A stretch of DNA of 64,000 nucleotides from UBA4416 sp964543545. GTDB lineage: Bacteria > Bacteroidota > Bacteroidia > B-17B0 > Aurantibacillaceae. The position numbers and the translations under genes were made by a program. The stretch spans positions 806,001 through 870,000 of the forward strand of contig CAZIYT010000001.1 of the NCBI GenBank assembly GCA_964543545.1, written 5' to 3'. Under the pieces are notes generated by a model that was not told where the DNA came from, did not search any database, and saw nothing but the letters and a program-made list of their open reading frames with translations. Shown here piece after piece: positions 1 through 8,047 of this stretch (its first letter is position 1; the number at the start of each line of letters is the position of its first letter).

Positions 1-1199
1 CGCTCAATGCAAGCCAGTATACCTGCGAGATCTACGGCTCCGACTTTGTGGATGGGCACTGGACCGAGCTGAAAAAACTGCCTTCGCCCATCAATGTGCC
101 CGGCAGCAATACCACACAGCCCTGCCTGAGCGAGATGAACGGAAAGCCGGTGTTGTTCTTTTCGAGCAACCGCAGCCCCGGAGAGGGCGGCATGGACGTT
201 TGGTATGCCTATCTGAATGCCGACGGAAGCTTTGAAACACCGGTGAATGCAGGCAACAGGATCAATACCGTGGAAGACGACATTACGCCCTGGTTTGTGA
301 AGGAGAACAGCACGCTTTATTTCAGCAGCACCTGGCACAAAGGCCTGGGCAACTTCGATATTTTCCAGTCGTCCTATAAGGACAATGCCTTTGCAGAGCC
401 GCAGAACGCGGGCTATCCTATCAACAGCAGCAACAACGATATTTACTACAGCATCAGCTCTAAAAAGGACCGGGCCTATATTTCTTCCAACCGCATCGGT
501 TCTTATTTCGAGGACAAGCCCAACTGCTGTAACGATATCTATACCTTTACTATCACGCCGCTCACAGAGCCTGTAAAACCGGTAGATACAACGGAACTGA
601 TCATTAACCAGATGAAAGTGCTGGTGCCCCTGACCTTGTATTTTCACAACGATGAGCCGGAGCCGAAAACGAAAGTGATCACCACCAAAAAGAACTATAA
701 AAAAACCTATGAGGATTACATCGCTTTAAAGCCGCGCTACCTCACCGAATACCCGAAAGGACTGGAGGGAGATGCCAAGGATTATGCGCTTAACCGCGTG
801 GAAAATTTCTTTGAAGACAGCGTGGATGCCGGCATGCAGGACCTCGACCGCTTTGCCATTCTGCTGGGGCAGGTACTCGAGCGCGGCGAAAAGGTAAAAA
901 TCACCATGAAAGGCTATTGCAGCCCGCTGGCCAGCACCGATTATAACGTGAACCTGGCCAAGCGCCGCATCAGCAGCCTGAGGAACTATTTCATGGAATA
1001 CGAGAACGGCAGATTTGTTAAATACGTCGATAATCCCAATGAAAAAGAGGGACGCATCGAATTCTTTAATGAAGACATCGGGGAGCTTCCCGTAAGTACC
1101 GTCAGCGACGATGTCAAGGATGTGAGGAACTCGGTCTACAGCCCTTACGCCGCGGCCGAAAGAAAGATCCAGATTATTGCCATCAGCTACCTGAAATAG
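1..1199 (+). CDS. PD40/OmpA-like envelope protein, 5' end outside window
   Basis: The reading frame is open from the first complete codon (position 3), so the GTG at 48 is internal and the gene starts upstream of the window. The visible part has at least three PD40/WD40-like beta-propeller blades, each with an SSN/SST core (FFSSNRSPGEGGMDVWY, YFSSTWHKG, YISSNRIGS). After a short linker comes an OmpA-like C-terminal domain beginning YFHNDEP and ending with the N-x-x-L-A-x-x-R-R pattern that in OmpA family proteins contacts peptidoglycan. The two parts of the OmpA domain are separated by an unusually long insertion of about 70 residues. Such PD40-OmpA proteins are common outer-membrane/periplasmic anchors in Bacteroidota. 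Precise role unknown. Confidence 0.85.
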   Translation, partial: LNASQYTCEIYGSDFVDGHWTELKKLPSPINVPGSNTTQPCLSEMNGKPVLFFSSNRSPGEGGMDVWYAYLNADGSFETPVNAGNRINTVEDDITPWFVKENSTLYFSSTWHKGLGNFDIFQSSYKDNAFAEPQNAGYPINSSNNDIYYSISSKKDRAYISSNRIGSYFEDKPNCCNDIYTFTITPLTEPVKPVDTTELIINQMKVLVPLTLYFHNDEPEPKTKVITTKKNYKKTYEDYIALKPRYLTEYPKGLEGDAKDYALNRVENFFEDSVDAGMQDLDRFAILLGQVLERGEKVKITMKGYCSPLASTDYNVNLAKRRISSLRNYFMEYENGRFVKYVDNPNEKEGRIEFFNEDIGELPVSTVSDDVKDVRNSVYSPYAAAERKIQIIAISYLK

Positions 1200-1419
1200 C
1201 CCGGAGCACGTATTTGTAGCAGGTTCGGTTCCTGTTCGCCGCTGAAAAGCCCCGTTTTCACAGAAAAAATACAAAAAGCTTACCAGTTATCCGGCAAAAA
1301 TAACCACTTACAAAATCGTGATTTAATTTCAACCTGAAAAGGCAATATTTGTAGCGGAATGACGTGAATACACAAGGAAAAGGCGCCTGAAACATTAACA
1401 AAAAGATAGTATTGACTTA

Positions 1420-1450
1420 TTGTTATTTAAAAACCTTTTTACTATGTTTG
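1420..1450 (+). promoter_or_regulatory. Promoter of the exbB-exbD-exbD-tonB operon
   Basis: TTG at 1420-1422, a 20-base spacer and TATGTTTG at 1443-1450 match the Bacteroidota -33 (TTTG/TTG) and -7 (TAnnTTTG) elements. Transcription would start near 1455-1457, leaving a leader of about 36 bases before the exbB ATG. The rest of 1200-1419 is AT-rich and holds nothing else I can name. Confidence 0.6.
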
Positions 1451-1492
1451 GCGTCATTCTAAAAATCAGAAACTAACTAAAAATCAATAATT

Positions 1493-2296
1493 ATGAAACA
1501 AAACAAAACATCAGGAGGTTTTCCACTAATCGTGTCGGCATTAGCGATTGTAATTTGCCTAGTAATAGGTATCATCGTGTACAAATTTGTGTTGGGAGCA
1601 TCCGGTAATTTTGATGCAGACGGTCCGGAAAAAGGCCACCCTTTGAACTTCTTCGGTATCATGTATAAAGGTGGATTTATCGTGCCAATTCTCTTGGGTA
1701 CTTTATTTACCGTATTAACTTTCTTCTTCGAGCGTTTAATCACCATTCAAAAAGCAAACGGCCGCGGTGCTGCCGATAAATTTGTTGCTAAAATCAAATC
1801 CCTGGTAGGTTCAGGTGACCTGGATGCTGCTATCGCTGAGTGCGACAAACAACAAGGTTCTTTAGGAAACGTTGTTCGCGAAGGCTTATTAAAATACAAA
1901 TTCGTTGAGAACGATCCAACGATGGATAAAGAAGCAAAAGTAGCGGCTATCACCAAAGCGCTGGAAGAAGCTACTGCTCTTGAATTACCAATGTTATCCA
2001 AAAACTTAAGCGTGATCTCTACCTGTGCTTCTATCGGTACCCTCGTTGGTCTGATCGGAACGGTTGTAGGTATGATCCGTGCCTTCGGTGCCTTAGCTGC
2101 AGCTGGTACTCCTGATACAGCGGCTCTCGCAACCGGTATCTCCGAAGCTCTTGTAAACACATTGGTTGGTATCTTGTCTTCTGCTTTAGCGATCATTTTC
2201 TACAACTTCTTCTCAAACCGTGTCGATCAGATTACGTTTGCTATGGACGAGGCTGGTTTCTCTATTGTACAGGAGTTCCAGACACGTGCAAAATAA
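1493..2296 (+). CDS. exbB: MotA/TolQ/ExbB proton channel family protein
   Basis: Proton-channel subunit that, with ExbD, uses the proton motive force to energise TonB in the inner membrane. The 267-residue protein has an N-terminal membrane segment (about residues 10-33), a second near 55-80, a cytoplasmic loop, and the family's paired C-terminal helices (about 165-250) rich in Gly/Ala (STCASIGTLVGLIGTVVG and NTLVGILSSALAIIFYNFF). It heads a four-gene operon with exbD, exbD and tonB. Codon use here is simpler and more AT-rich than in neighbours, as expected for a well expressed gene. The ATG at 1493 follows the promoter closely; a GldL/TolQ role is possible but the adjacent TonB favours ExbB. 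Confidence 0.9.
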   Translation: MKQNKTSGGFPLIVSALAIVICLVIGIIVYKFVLGASGNFDADGPEKGHPLNFFGIMYKGGFIVPILLGTLFTVLTFFFERLITIQKANGRGAADKFVAKIKSLVGSGDLDAAIAECDKQQGSLGNVVREGLLKYKFVENDPTMDKEAKVAAITKALEEATALELPMLSKNLSVISTCASIGTLVGLIGTVVGMIRAFGALAAAGTPDTAALATGISEALVNTLVGILSSALAIIFYNFFSNRVDQITFAMDEAGFSIVQEFQTRAK

Positions 2297-2363
2297 TTCA
2301 TCTTCCTTTATGGAAATGAAAGAAGGATTGAATCTAAATACTAACAGAACTAATTAATAAGAC

Positions 2364-3047
2364 ATGGGAAAGATTAAAGTCGCAAAACACGCTCCGTCTA
2401 TAGACATGACGCCGATGGTGGATCTGGCTTTCCTTCTGGTAACCTTCTTCATGCTCACGGCATCTTTCAGGATGGCTGAGCCTGTGGTGGTCGATCCTCC
2501 GGCTTCTCATTCGGATAAAACCCTACCTGAGAATACGATCCTGGTAACCGTTGATAATAACGGCAGGGCCTTTTTCGGGATCGGGAACGGTGAAGCGAAA
2601 ATAAACGCTTTAGCCAAGATCAGCGAGAAATACGGAGTGAAGTTTACGCCTGACCAGATAAAGAAATTCGGTGGCTTATCCAGTTTCGGTGTTGAGGTGA
2701 AAGACCTGCCCCGCTACCTGGATGCTTCGGAAGCAGAGCGTTTGAAGTTCCAGCCTCAGAAAGGCGTTCCTCTCGATTCGTTAAATAACCAGCTGAAAGA
2801 CTGGATTACTTACGGAGCTACCGAGTTGAATGTCATTTACACACGCAACAGGGAAGACGCCAAAGAAAAGAACATTGAGTTTAAAGGAGAAAAGCCACGT
2901 TACGCGATCAAAGCAGACGGCAAGGCCAAATACATTTATGTAAAAGATGTATTTAAAACCTTTACCGATATGAAAATTTATACCTTCAACCTGATCACAT
3001 CACTCGAAGGTGGAGAAACTAAAGCTGCAGCACCAGCTGCACATTAA
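2364..3047 (+). CDS. exbD: ExbD/TolR biopolymer transport protein, first copy
   Basis: Single-pass stator partner of ExbB. Near residues 14-33 it has the family signature DMTPMVDLAFLLVTFFML, with the conserved membrane Asp that takes part in proton transfer. The periplasmic part is about 190 residues, clearly longer than the roughly 140-residue enterobacterial ExbD; an extended periplasmic insert is usual for Bacteroidota homologues. An Ala-rich tail ends the protein. It lies 67 bases after exbB and 24 bases before a second exbD, consistent with one transcript. Two non-identical ExbD subunits per system is a common Bacteroidota arrangement. Confidence 0.88.
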   Translation: MGKIKVAKHAPSIDMTPMVDLAFLLVTFFMLTASFRMAEPVVVDPPASHSDKTLPENTILVTVDNNGRAFFGIGNGEAKINALAKISEKYGVKFTPDQIKKFGGLSSFGVEVKDLPRYLDASEAERLKFQPQKGVPLDSLNNQLKDWITYGATELNVIYTRNREDAKEKNIEFKGEKPRYAIKADGKAKYIYVKDVFKTFTDMKIYTFNLITSLEGGETKAAAPAAH

Positions 3048-3071
3048 TATTAACTAAAAAACTAATTTGAT

Positions 3072-3710
3072 ATGGCAGAGATAGCAGAAGGCGGCGGCGG
3101 CGGTCATAAGAAAGGTGGTAAGAGGCGGGCCAAGAAACAGAGTACGCGTGTCGATATGACACCGATGGTGGATTTGGCCTTCTTATTATTAACGTTCTTC
3201 GTATTGACCTCGACCTTTAGCAAGCCAAAAAGCATGGAGCTGAGCTTACCGGCTCCTCCGGAAAATCCTATTGATCAGCCACCAGTTAAGAATGGTGTTA
3301 CGTTTTTATTAACGAAAAACGATCGTATTTTTTATTATGTAGGGGAGTTTTATTTACCAGGCAATGAAAAAGGAATGCCTCCTACACAATTGTCGGAAAC
3401 TACATTTAGTTCTGATGGATTGCATAAATTATTAAGTGAGCAAAATAAGTGGGCGATTGACGAAATTGAAAAATTGTCAAAAGAGAATAAAGCCAAAGCG
3501 CTAGCTGATAGTACATTCAAGCGCAAAGCTGTGGATGCAACTGCGGATAGGCGTGCTATTACAGTTTTAATTAAAACGGACGATCAGGCAACTTACAAAA
3601 ACGCCATCGACATGCTGGATGAATTAAAGATCTGCAATGTTGGTAAGCGGGTGTTAGGAGTAGATATGTCAGCTCCGGAATATGCATTATTACAAGAAAA
3701 AATCAAATAA
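3072..3710 (+). CDS. exbD: ExbD/TolR biopolymer transport protein, second copy
   Basis: Second ExbD paralogue, 212 residues. A cytoplasmic Gly/Lys/Arg-rich start (GGGGGHKKGGKRRAKK) precedes the signature VDMTPMVDLAFLLLTFFVL with the conserved Asp, then a Pro-rich linker and a periplasmic domain. It ends 2 bases before tonB, so translation is probably coupled. The stretch encoding the periplasmic domain (about 3290-3600) is noticeably more AT-rich than both ends of the gene and than its neighbours, which could mark a replaced segment. Role with ExbB/TonB is inferred from family and position. Confidence 0.88.
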   Translation: MAEIAEGGGGGHKKGGKRRAKKQSTRVDMTPMVDLAFLLLTFFVLTSTFSKPKSMELSLPAPPENPIDQPPVKNGVTFLLTKNDRIFYYVGEFYLPGNEKGMPPTQLSETTFSSDGLHKLLSEQNKWAIDEIEKLSKENKAKALADSTFKRKAVDATADRRAITVLIKTDDQATYKNAIDMLDELKICNVGKRVLGVDMSAPEYALLQEKIK

Positions 3711-3712
3711 TC

Positions 3713-4519
3713 ATGGCAGGAAATTGGAATAGCGTAGTAGACGACTCCAGGAACGATATCGTTTTTGAAGGTCGCAACCAGAAGTACGGCGCGTATGATC
3801 TGCGCCGCAGGTACAACTGGACAGTCACCATCATCCTGGCCAGCATGATTGGTGCTCTGGCCCTGGGAATGGGGATTAAAACCATTTTAGGATTAAGAGG
3901 TGAGGAAGTGGATAAGCAACCGGTGCTCGATATGACCACCATCGACTTAACACCGCCGCCGGCTGATAAAAATGAGCCACCACCGCCACCGCCACCGCCA
4001 CCGCCGCCAGTCATGGAAACGGTAAAATTCGTTCCTCCGGTAATTAAGGACGACGCGGTAGAAACCGATCCGCCACCGCCACAGGAAAAGCTGACGGAAA
4101 GCAACGTAAGTACAGTGACCCAGGAAGGTGACGGTGATGCCGTAGTTGTTCCGAACGAAGGCCCTACCGGCAACGGTGTGGTTGAGGAAAAGGCACCTGA
4201 GATCTTTACCGTAGTAGAAGAGATGCCTGAGTTTCCGGGTGGACCAATGGAAATGATGAAGTACATTCAGAAAAACATTCAATACCCTCAAATGGCGAAA
4301 GAAGCCGGCTTAAGTGGTAAATGCTTCCTGAAATTCGTTGTGAACGGTAACGGTAACATCAGCGACGTGCAAGTATTGAAAGGCGTTCCTGGTTGCCAGG
4401 AGTGCGATAAAGAAGCGATCCGTGTGGTTAAGTCCATGCCGAACTGGAAACCGGGTAAACAAAACGGTCGTTCAGTTCCGGTATTCTTTAACTTACCGAT
4501 CAACTTCCAGTTGAAATAA
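3713..4519 (+). CDS. tonB: TonB family energy transducer
   Basis: Transfers energy from the ExbB/ExbD complex to outer-membrane TonB-dependent receptors. Cytoplasmic residues 1-35 include the Bacteroidota-type motif FEGRNQKYGAYDLRRRY; a membrane helix follows (about 37-60); then a periplasm-spanning Pro-rich region with a run of eleven prolines (around 3978-4010, a CCN codon repeat that could slip) and a TonB C-terminal domain (about residues 180-268) with YPQMAKEAGLSGKCFLKF and the terminal strands. Two Cys in GCQEC could form a disulfide. Last gene of the exbB operon, followed directly by a terminator. Confidence 0.93.
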   Translation: MAGNWNSVVDDSRNDIVFEGRNQKYGAYDLRRRYNWTVTIILASMIGALALGMGIKTILGLRGEEVDKQPVLDMTTIDLTPPPADKNEPPPPPPPPPPPVMETVKFVPPVIKDDAVETDPPPPQEKLTESNVSTVTQEGDGDAVVVPNEGPTGNGVVEEKAPEIFTVVEEMPEFPGGPMEMMKYIQKNIQYPQMAKEAGLSGKCFLKFVVNGNGNISDVQVLKGVPGCQECDKEAIRVVKSMPNWKPGKQNGRSVPVFFNLPINFQLK

Positions 4520-4540
4520 GCCATTGCTCATACATATAAA

Positions 4541-4575
4541 GATCCTTCCCCAATTCCGGCGGAAGGATTTTTTTT
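4541..4575 (+). terminator. Rho-independent terminator after tonB
   Basis: Inverted repeat ATCCTTCC (4542-4549) and GGAAGGAT (4561-4568) with an 11-base loop is followed by a run of T ending at 4575. It lies 22 bases after the tonB stop. Confidence 0.8.
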
Positions 4576-4663
4576 AAACGGCCATTTGATTCGGTGGCTT
4601 AGAGTCACGAGGTGTCGTGATCAGCCACCTGCATATCTAAATTAATTATATAAAACTGTTCTC

Positions 4664-4897
4664 ATGAAACGTAGTCCAACCGAATTGATCAATCTTGTAT
4701 TCAGTGGCCTGATGGTAGTGCTTACCATAAGCGGAGCTATTATTTTCCTGTTTACACACCTGTTCAGCGACAGGGTGTTCGGGAACAACCGCTACATCCT
4801 CGGTTGCGTCTTCCTGATCTATGCTGTCTACAGGTCGTACCGCATGAACCTCACGATCAGAGGCAGAAGATCGGATAGCGAAAGCGAAGAAGAGTAG
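4664..4897 (+). CDS. Small two-helix membrane protein, conserved hypothetical
   Basis: A 77-residue protein with two hydrophobic segments (about residues 8-32, LINLVFSGLMVVLTISGAIIFLF, and 43-58, YILGCVFLIYAVYR), a basic stretch after the second and an acidic tail (SDSESEEE). It follows the tonB terminator on the same strand. From memory of Bacteroidota gene order, a small membrane protein often sits between tonB and a pstS-like gene, so it is probably a real gene of that neighbourhood. Function unknown. Confidence 0.65.
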   Translation: MKRSPTELINLVFSGLMVVLTISGAIIFLFTHLFSDRVFGNNRYILGCVFLIYAVYRSYRMNLTIRGRRSDSESEEE

Positions 4898-4939
4898 TGG
4901 CGGATCACATGCCCTGTCTTCGTAATCTCTGATGGAGGT

Positions 4940-4973
4940 ATCTGAAGTCAGATGTTATCCTGGGAGGATAACA
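4940..4973. repeat. Two overlapping inverted repeats between convergent genes
   Basis: ATCTGA/TCAGAT (4940-4953) overlaps TGTTATCCT/AGGATAACA (4953-4961 and 4965-4973, three-base loop). The second forms a perfect 9-bp hairpin between two convergent genes but has no T tract on either strand, so a terminator role is only possible. Confidence 0.4.
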
Positions 4974-4989
4974 GATCCGTATAGGAATC

Positions 4990-5664
4990 TTATATAAAAT
5001 GGGGTGTAAAACCGCCCTGGGTGCAACCCGGAACCGGAATCAGGTTATCGCCACTCTGGTCGATACCTGCCAGGTTCATGATATTATTATACCAGCTTTT
5101 TTTGTAGGAAGGATCTATTTCCGAAACCTTCACCAGCACATGGTAGCCGCCCCGGGTTTCCAATACGGTGAGGCATGAAGGATTGATAAAGCCTTTGATC
5201 TGCTCCAGGATCTGCGGATCTTTGATGTCCACATCCACATCGATGTAATACTTATTGCTGCAGGAAACCTGGATCTCGTTCATGGCTTCCTGTTGAGGAT
5301 TAATCGTATTGTGACCGGCCTGGATTTTTTTGGCGAAGTTCACCAGTGAGGAATAGGTTGCTTTCCAGAGATCGCGCGGGTTGACGGTAATGTAGAGGGC
5401 AAGAGCTTCCTGTGGAATGGCATTTCCGTTTTGTCGGTAAGATCCGACAGCACATTCGAGCTGCCGGATCTTATCAAACATCATATCTTTTCTGCTGGTA
5501 AAGCGTTTCAGCTGCTGCTTATCGGACTTGATGACCGAATCGCCGCTGAGGTATTTGCTGCGTGCAAGCAGGCTGATGTAATACTGTTCCTGTTCGCTGC
5601 ACTCGGGCAGCCATGCAATAAAGTCCTTAAGAAGCTGCTCGTCGTTAATGACTTTGTAGTTCAT
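4990..5664 (-). CDS. Small archaeo-eukaryotic-primase-like (AEP) protein
   Basis: A 224-residue protein with no signal peptide. The first ~100 residues are helical; the second half resembles the AEP (PrimPol) fold: YYIDVDVD (acidic D-x-D motif of metal-binding), LETRGGYHVLVKV (the G-G/S-x-H motif on the next strand), then GDNLIPVPGCTQGGF, which resembles the third acidic motif followed by the P-G-(S/T) turn of bifunctional primase/polymerases. No helicase or zinc domain is attached. It starts 2 bases after the TPR gene stop, so the two are co-translated. Catalytic activity is not demonstrated; it could be an RNA- or nucleotide-binding relative. Family assignment is by motif only. Confidence 0.5.
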   Translation of the reverse strand: MNYKVINDEQLLKDFIAWLPECSEQEQYYISLLARSKYLSGDSVIKSDKQQLKRFTSRKDMMFDKIRQLECAVGSYRQNGNAIPQEALALYITVNPRDLWKATYSSLVNFAKKIQAGHNTINPQQEAMNEIQVSCSNKYYIDVDVDIKDPQILEQIKGFINPSCLTVLETRGGYHVLVKVSEIDPSYKKSWYNNIMNLAGIDQSGDNLIPVPGCTQGGFTPHFI

Positions 5665-5666
5665 GC

Positions 5667-7319
5667 TTATTTACTCTGAGGGCTTTTGAAGAACTCAACG
5701 GCTTTCTTATTATTAGGATCAAGGTCGCGGATGATCCCGAAATATTCTTTGGCCTTGGCATAATCTTTTGTGCTTACGGCATAGAAGCCTAAGTATTCAC
5801 AAGCCTCGATCACGTTGGTTTTGTTGGCCGGTAGGGCATTCTGAGCTTTCACCAGCTCCACGCCTTTCTCATAGTATGGTTTTGCCAGCCATTTTTCGTT
5901 TTTCAGATCCTGCTGTACATTGGCTTTGCCTCTCCAGAAGTAAGCAATGGCATACTCAGGGCTTTTCTGCGCCAGGATAGAGAAGCAGGTATCGGCTTGT
6001 ATAAATAATTGCAGGGCTTCCGCGTCTTTTTTCTCACGCTGTTTTGCTCCGCCTTCGAAATAATTGGCGCGGCCAAAGTCGTACCAGTCCTGCAATTGTA
6101 AATTATTTTTATCGCCGGCTAATTTTTTGTTATAAGCCTCAATGGCCTTCGCGTATTTCTTTGATTTCATATACGACTGGGCAATGCTGGTCACGATATC
6201 ACCCGCCATTTTCGGATCCATGGCCGCCGCTTTTTCCAATTCGATGATGCCAAGGCTGTCTTTCCCGGTTTTGGAAAGCAGGATGCCTTTGTATTTGTAA
6301 TCCAACGGAGAATATTTGAAATCAGGACCTGCTTTTTCAAAGAAGGTGTTAATCGCCTTCAAGCCTTTGGTATAAGCAGCCGTGTCGGTTTTGTTGCCCA
6401 GCTCCGCGTAAGAGTGGCCTAAATACCTGTCTAAAAACTTGCTGGTGCTTCCGGATTTCTGAAGAGCCTCGATCTCTGTAACAGCTTCTGCATATTGCTT
6501 GTTGATGAATAAGAACTCTGCGTAGCGTTTGCGGGCATCATCACTGTTATTCAGCTCCACGTATTTTTTGCCGGCCTGTACGGCGTTTGCTTTTTGTCCT
6601 GCAAGACTGTAAATCTCTGCTTTCTCAATATAGGCCGGTGCATAGTTAGGATCGATGGCTTCCGCTTGCTTATAGAGGTCTAAGGCTAACTGGAAGTTAC
6701 GGGCTCTTTTGTAAAGCTTACCGGAACGCAATACCCCTTTCGGTGATTTTGGGTTCAGTTCTGTTGCCTTGTTGTATTCCTTGATGGCAGGGCCACCGTC
6801 GGTTGGATTTTTTTCCAGTAACGCATCACCCATCAGAATGTGGTTCTCCGCATTTTTCGGCTCCAGCTTGATCGCTGCATTCAGCAGGCTGATGGCTTCA
6901 TCCAGGCTTTTATTTTCAGCGTTGATGTATACTTCCGCTGTTTTGCGCATCACCTCTGCGTTTTTGTTGGCACCCAGGGTAGCTGCTTTAAAGAATTGTG
7001 TTTTGGCATCGGCTGCGTTTCCTTTGTACCAAAGGATTTTTCCTAAGCCCACATAGTTGAGCGGGTAAGTCGCATTCACCTCCGAGCCTTTTTTATAAAA
7101 AATATTGGCAGAATCCAGGTCGCCGTTTTGGAAATAATTTTCGCCGTAGTAAAAATAATTTTCTCCCTTAGCGGCGTCTTTAGCGATCAGAGCCCTGAAA
7201 TCAGCGGCTGCTGCTTCGTAACGTTCGCTTTCTGTTTTGGTAATAGCGTCCTGCAGGGATTGTGCAAAAGCCATGTTGGCAAGAATGAGAGATGATGCAA
7301 TTAATGTGATCTTTTTCAT
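5667..7319 (-). CDS. Secreted tetratricopeptide-repeat protein
   Basis: 550 residues with a cleavable signal peptide (MKKITLIASSLILANMAFAQ) and then TPR units almost throughout, recognisable by the A-x-x-x-Y/F...P-x-x-A/P pattern (for example ALDLYKQAEAIDPNYAPAYIEKAEIYSLAGQ, given here as consecutive helices around residues 205-235). It should sit in the periplasm as a protein-binding scaffold. It lies between an uncharacterised secreted protein (26 bases upstream) and the AEP-like gene (2 bases downstream). A TPR gene near tonB and a pstS-like gene is a recurrent Bacteroidota arrangement. Binding partner unknown. Confidence 0.85.
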   Translation of the reverse strand: MKKITLIASSLILANMAFAQSLQDAITKTESERYEAAAADFRALIAKDAAKGENYFYYGENYFQNGDLDSANIFYKKGSEVNATYPLNYVGLGKILWYKGNAADAKTQFFKAATLGANKNAEVMRKTAEVYINAENKSLDEAISLLNAAIKLEPKNAENHILMGDALLEKNPTDGGPAIKEYNKATELNPKSPKGVLRSGKLYKRARNFQLALDLYKQAEAIDPNYAPAYIEKAEIYSLAGQKANAVQAGKKYVELNNSDDARKRYAEFLFINKQYAEAVTEIEALQKSGSTSKFLDRYLGHSYAELGNKTDTAAYTKGLKAINTFFEKAGPDFKYSPLDYKYKGILLSKTGKDSLGIIELEKAAAMDPKMAGDIVTSIAQSYMKSKKYAKAIEAYNKKLAGDKNNLQLQDWYDFGRANYFEGGAKQREKKDAEALQLFIQADTCFSILAQKSPEYAIAYFWRGKANVQQDLKNEKWLAKPYYEKGVELVKAQNALPANKTNVIEACEYLGFYAVSTKDYAKAKEYFGIIRDLDPNNKKAVEFFKSPQSK

Positions 7320-7345
7320 CGTGTCTGTCTGGTATTAGTTTGAAA

Positions 7346-7903
7346 TTATTGTCTGATATTAAGTTTTCCGCCTTTGATCTCGATAAAGAGCTGCTTGTTG
7401 ATTTTTCCTTCCAGGCCGGCGATGTTTAGCTTTCCGGGCTCCAGGGCCAGCAGGAAATCTATCCTGTAATTTTTTGTTTCCGGGTTATCGGAGTAATTAA
7501 TGGGGTCGAACTGCGCCACACAGTTTACGCTCAGGTTATTGATGGTGAGCTGCCCCGGCATGCTGTACAGTTTTTCGTCGTCGATCTGCTGATTGAATAA
7601 AGATAGCTTATCGCTTAGGTTTGCCTTGAACAGGATGTACTGTGTTCCTTTGCTTTGCAAGGCGCTGTCGAGCTTTGGGTCATTGGTCGACAATTTGAAG
7701 GCATCGGTTTTGATCTGAAAATCACCGTTGGTGGTATTCAGGATGATGTATGAATAATCGGTTGTGGCTTCGAATACCTTCTGAAACTTATCCTCCGACC
7801 TGATAACCATCCGCGATTCGGAAAACATATCGCCGGGGGTTTGCGCATTTAACGCGGTGGTCAGAAAAAAAACAGCGGTGAATATACCTGATACTTTTTT
7901 CAA
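7346..7903 (-). CDS. Secreted beta-rich protein, possibly YceI-like
   Basis: 185 residues with a signal peptide (MKKVSGIFTAVFFLTTALNA). The mature part is strand-rich; the sequence LSLFNQQIDDEKLYSMPG and the pattern of long strands ending in IEIKGGKLNI weakly recall YceI-type lipocalin-like proteins, but I do not recognise the family with certainty. It is third in a minus-strand group between the PstS-like lipoprotein (145 bases upstream) and the TPR gene (26 bases downstream). Function unknown. Confidence 0.6.
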   Translation of the reverse strand: MKKVSGIFTAVFFLTTALNAQTPGDMFSESRMVIRSEDKFQKVFEATTDYSYIILNTTNGDFQIKTDAFKLSTNDPKLDSALQSKGTQYILFKANLSDKLSLFNQQIDDEKLYSMPGQLTINNLSVNCVAQFDPINYSDNPETKNYRIDFLLALEPGKLNIAGLEGKINKQLFIEIKGGKLNIRQ

Positions 7904-8047
7904 ATTGTGAGTTTTACAAAAGCGTTAAATTACAGTTTTTAAAAATCAATTTACCTGCCAACACTCCATTTGCAGGCTAATTTGAGTCTAAATTTAACAT
8001 AATTTTTACCTTGAGAACAACAGATTTTTGATTTTTACACGAAAGCG

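Noticed and set aside
726..1274. 182-residue minus-strand frame under the OmpA-like gene
   Set aside because: Shadow of the real plus-strand frame, which shows clear domain motifs.
3703..4266. 187-residue open frame opposite tonB with long Gly/Ser runs
   Set aside because: It is the antisense of the polyproline codon repeat and has no homology-like features; tonB is clearly the gene.
4953..4973. Terminator for the small membrane protein gene
   Set aside because: Perfect 9-bp stem but no T tract on either strand.
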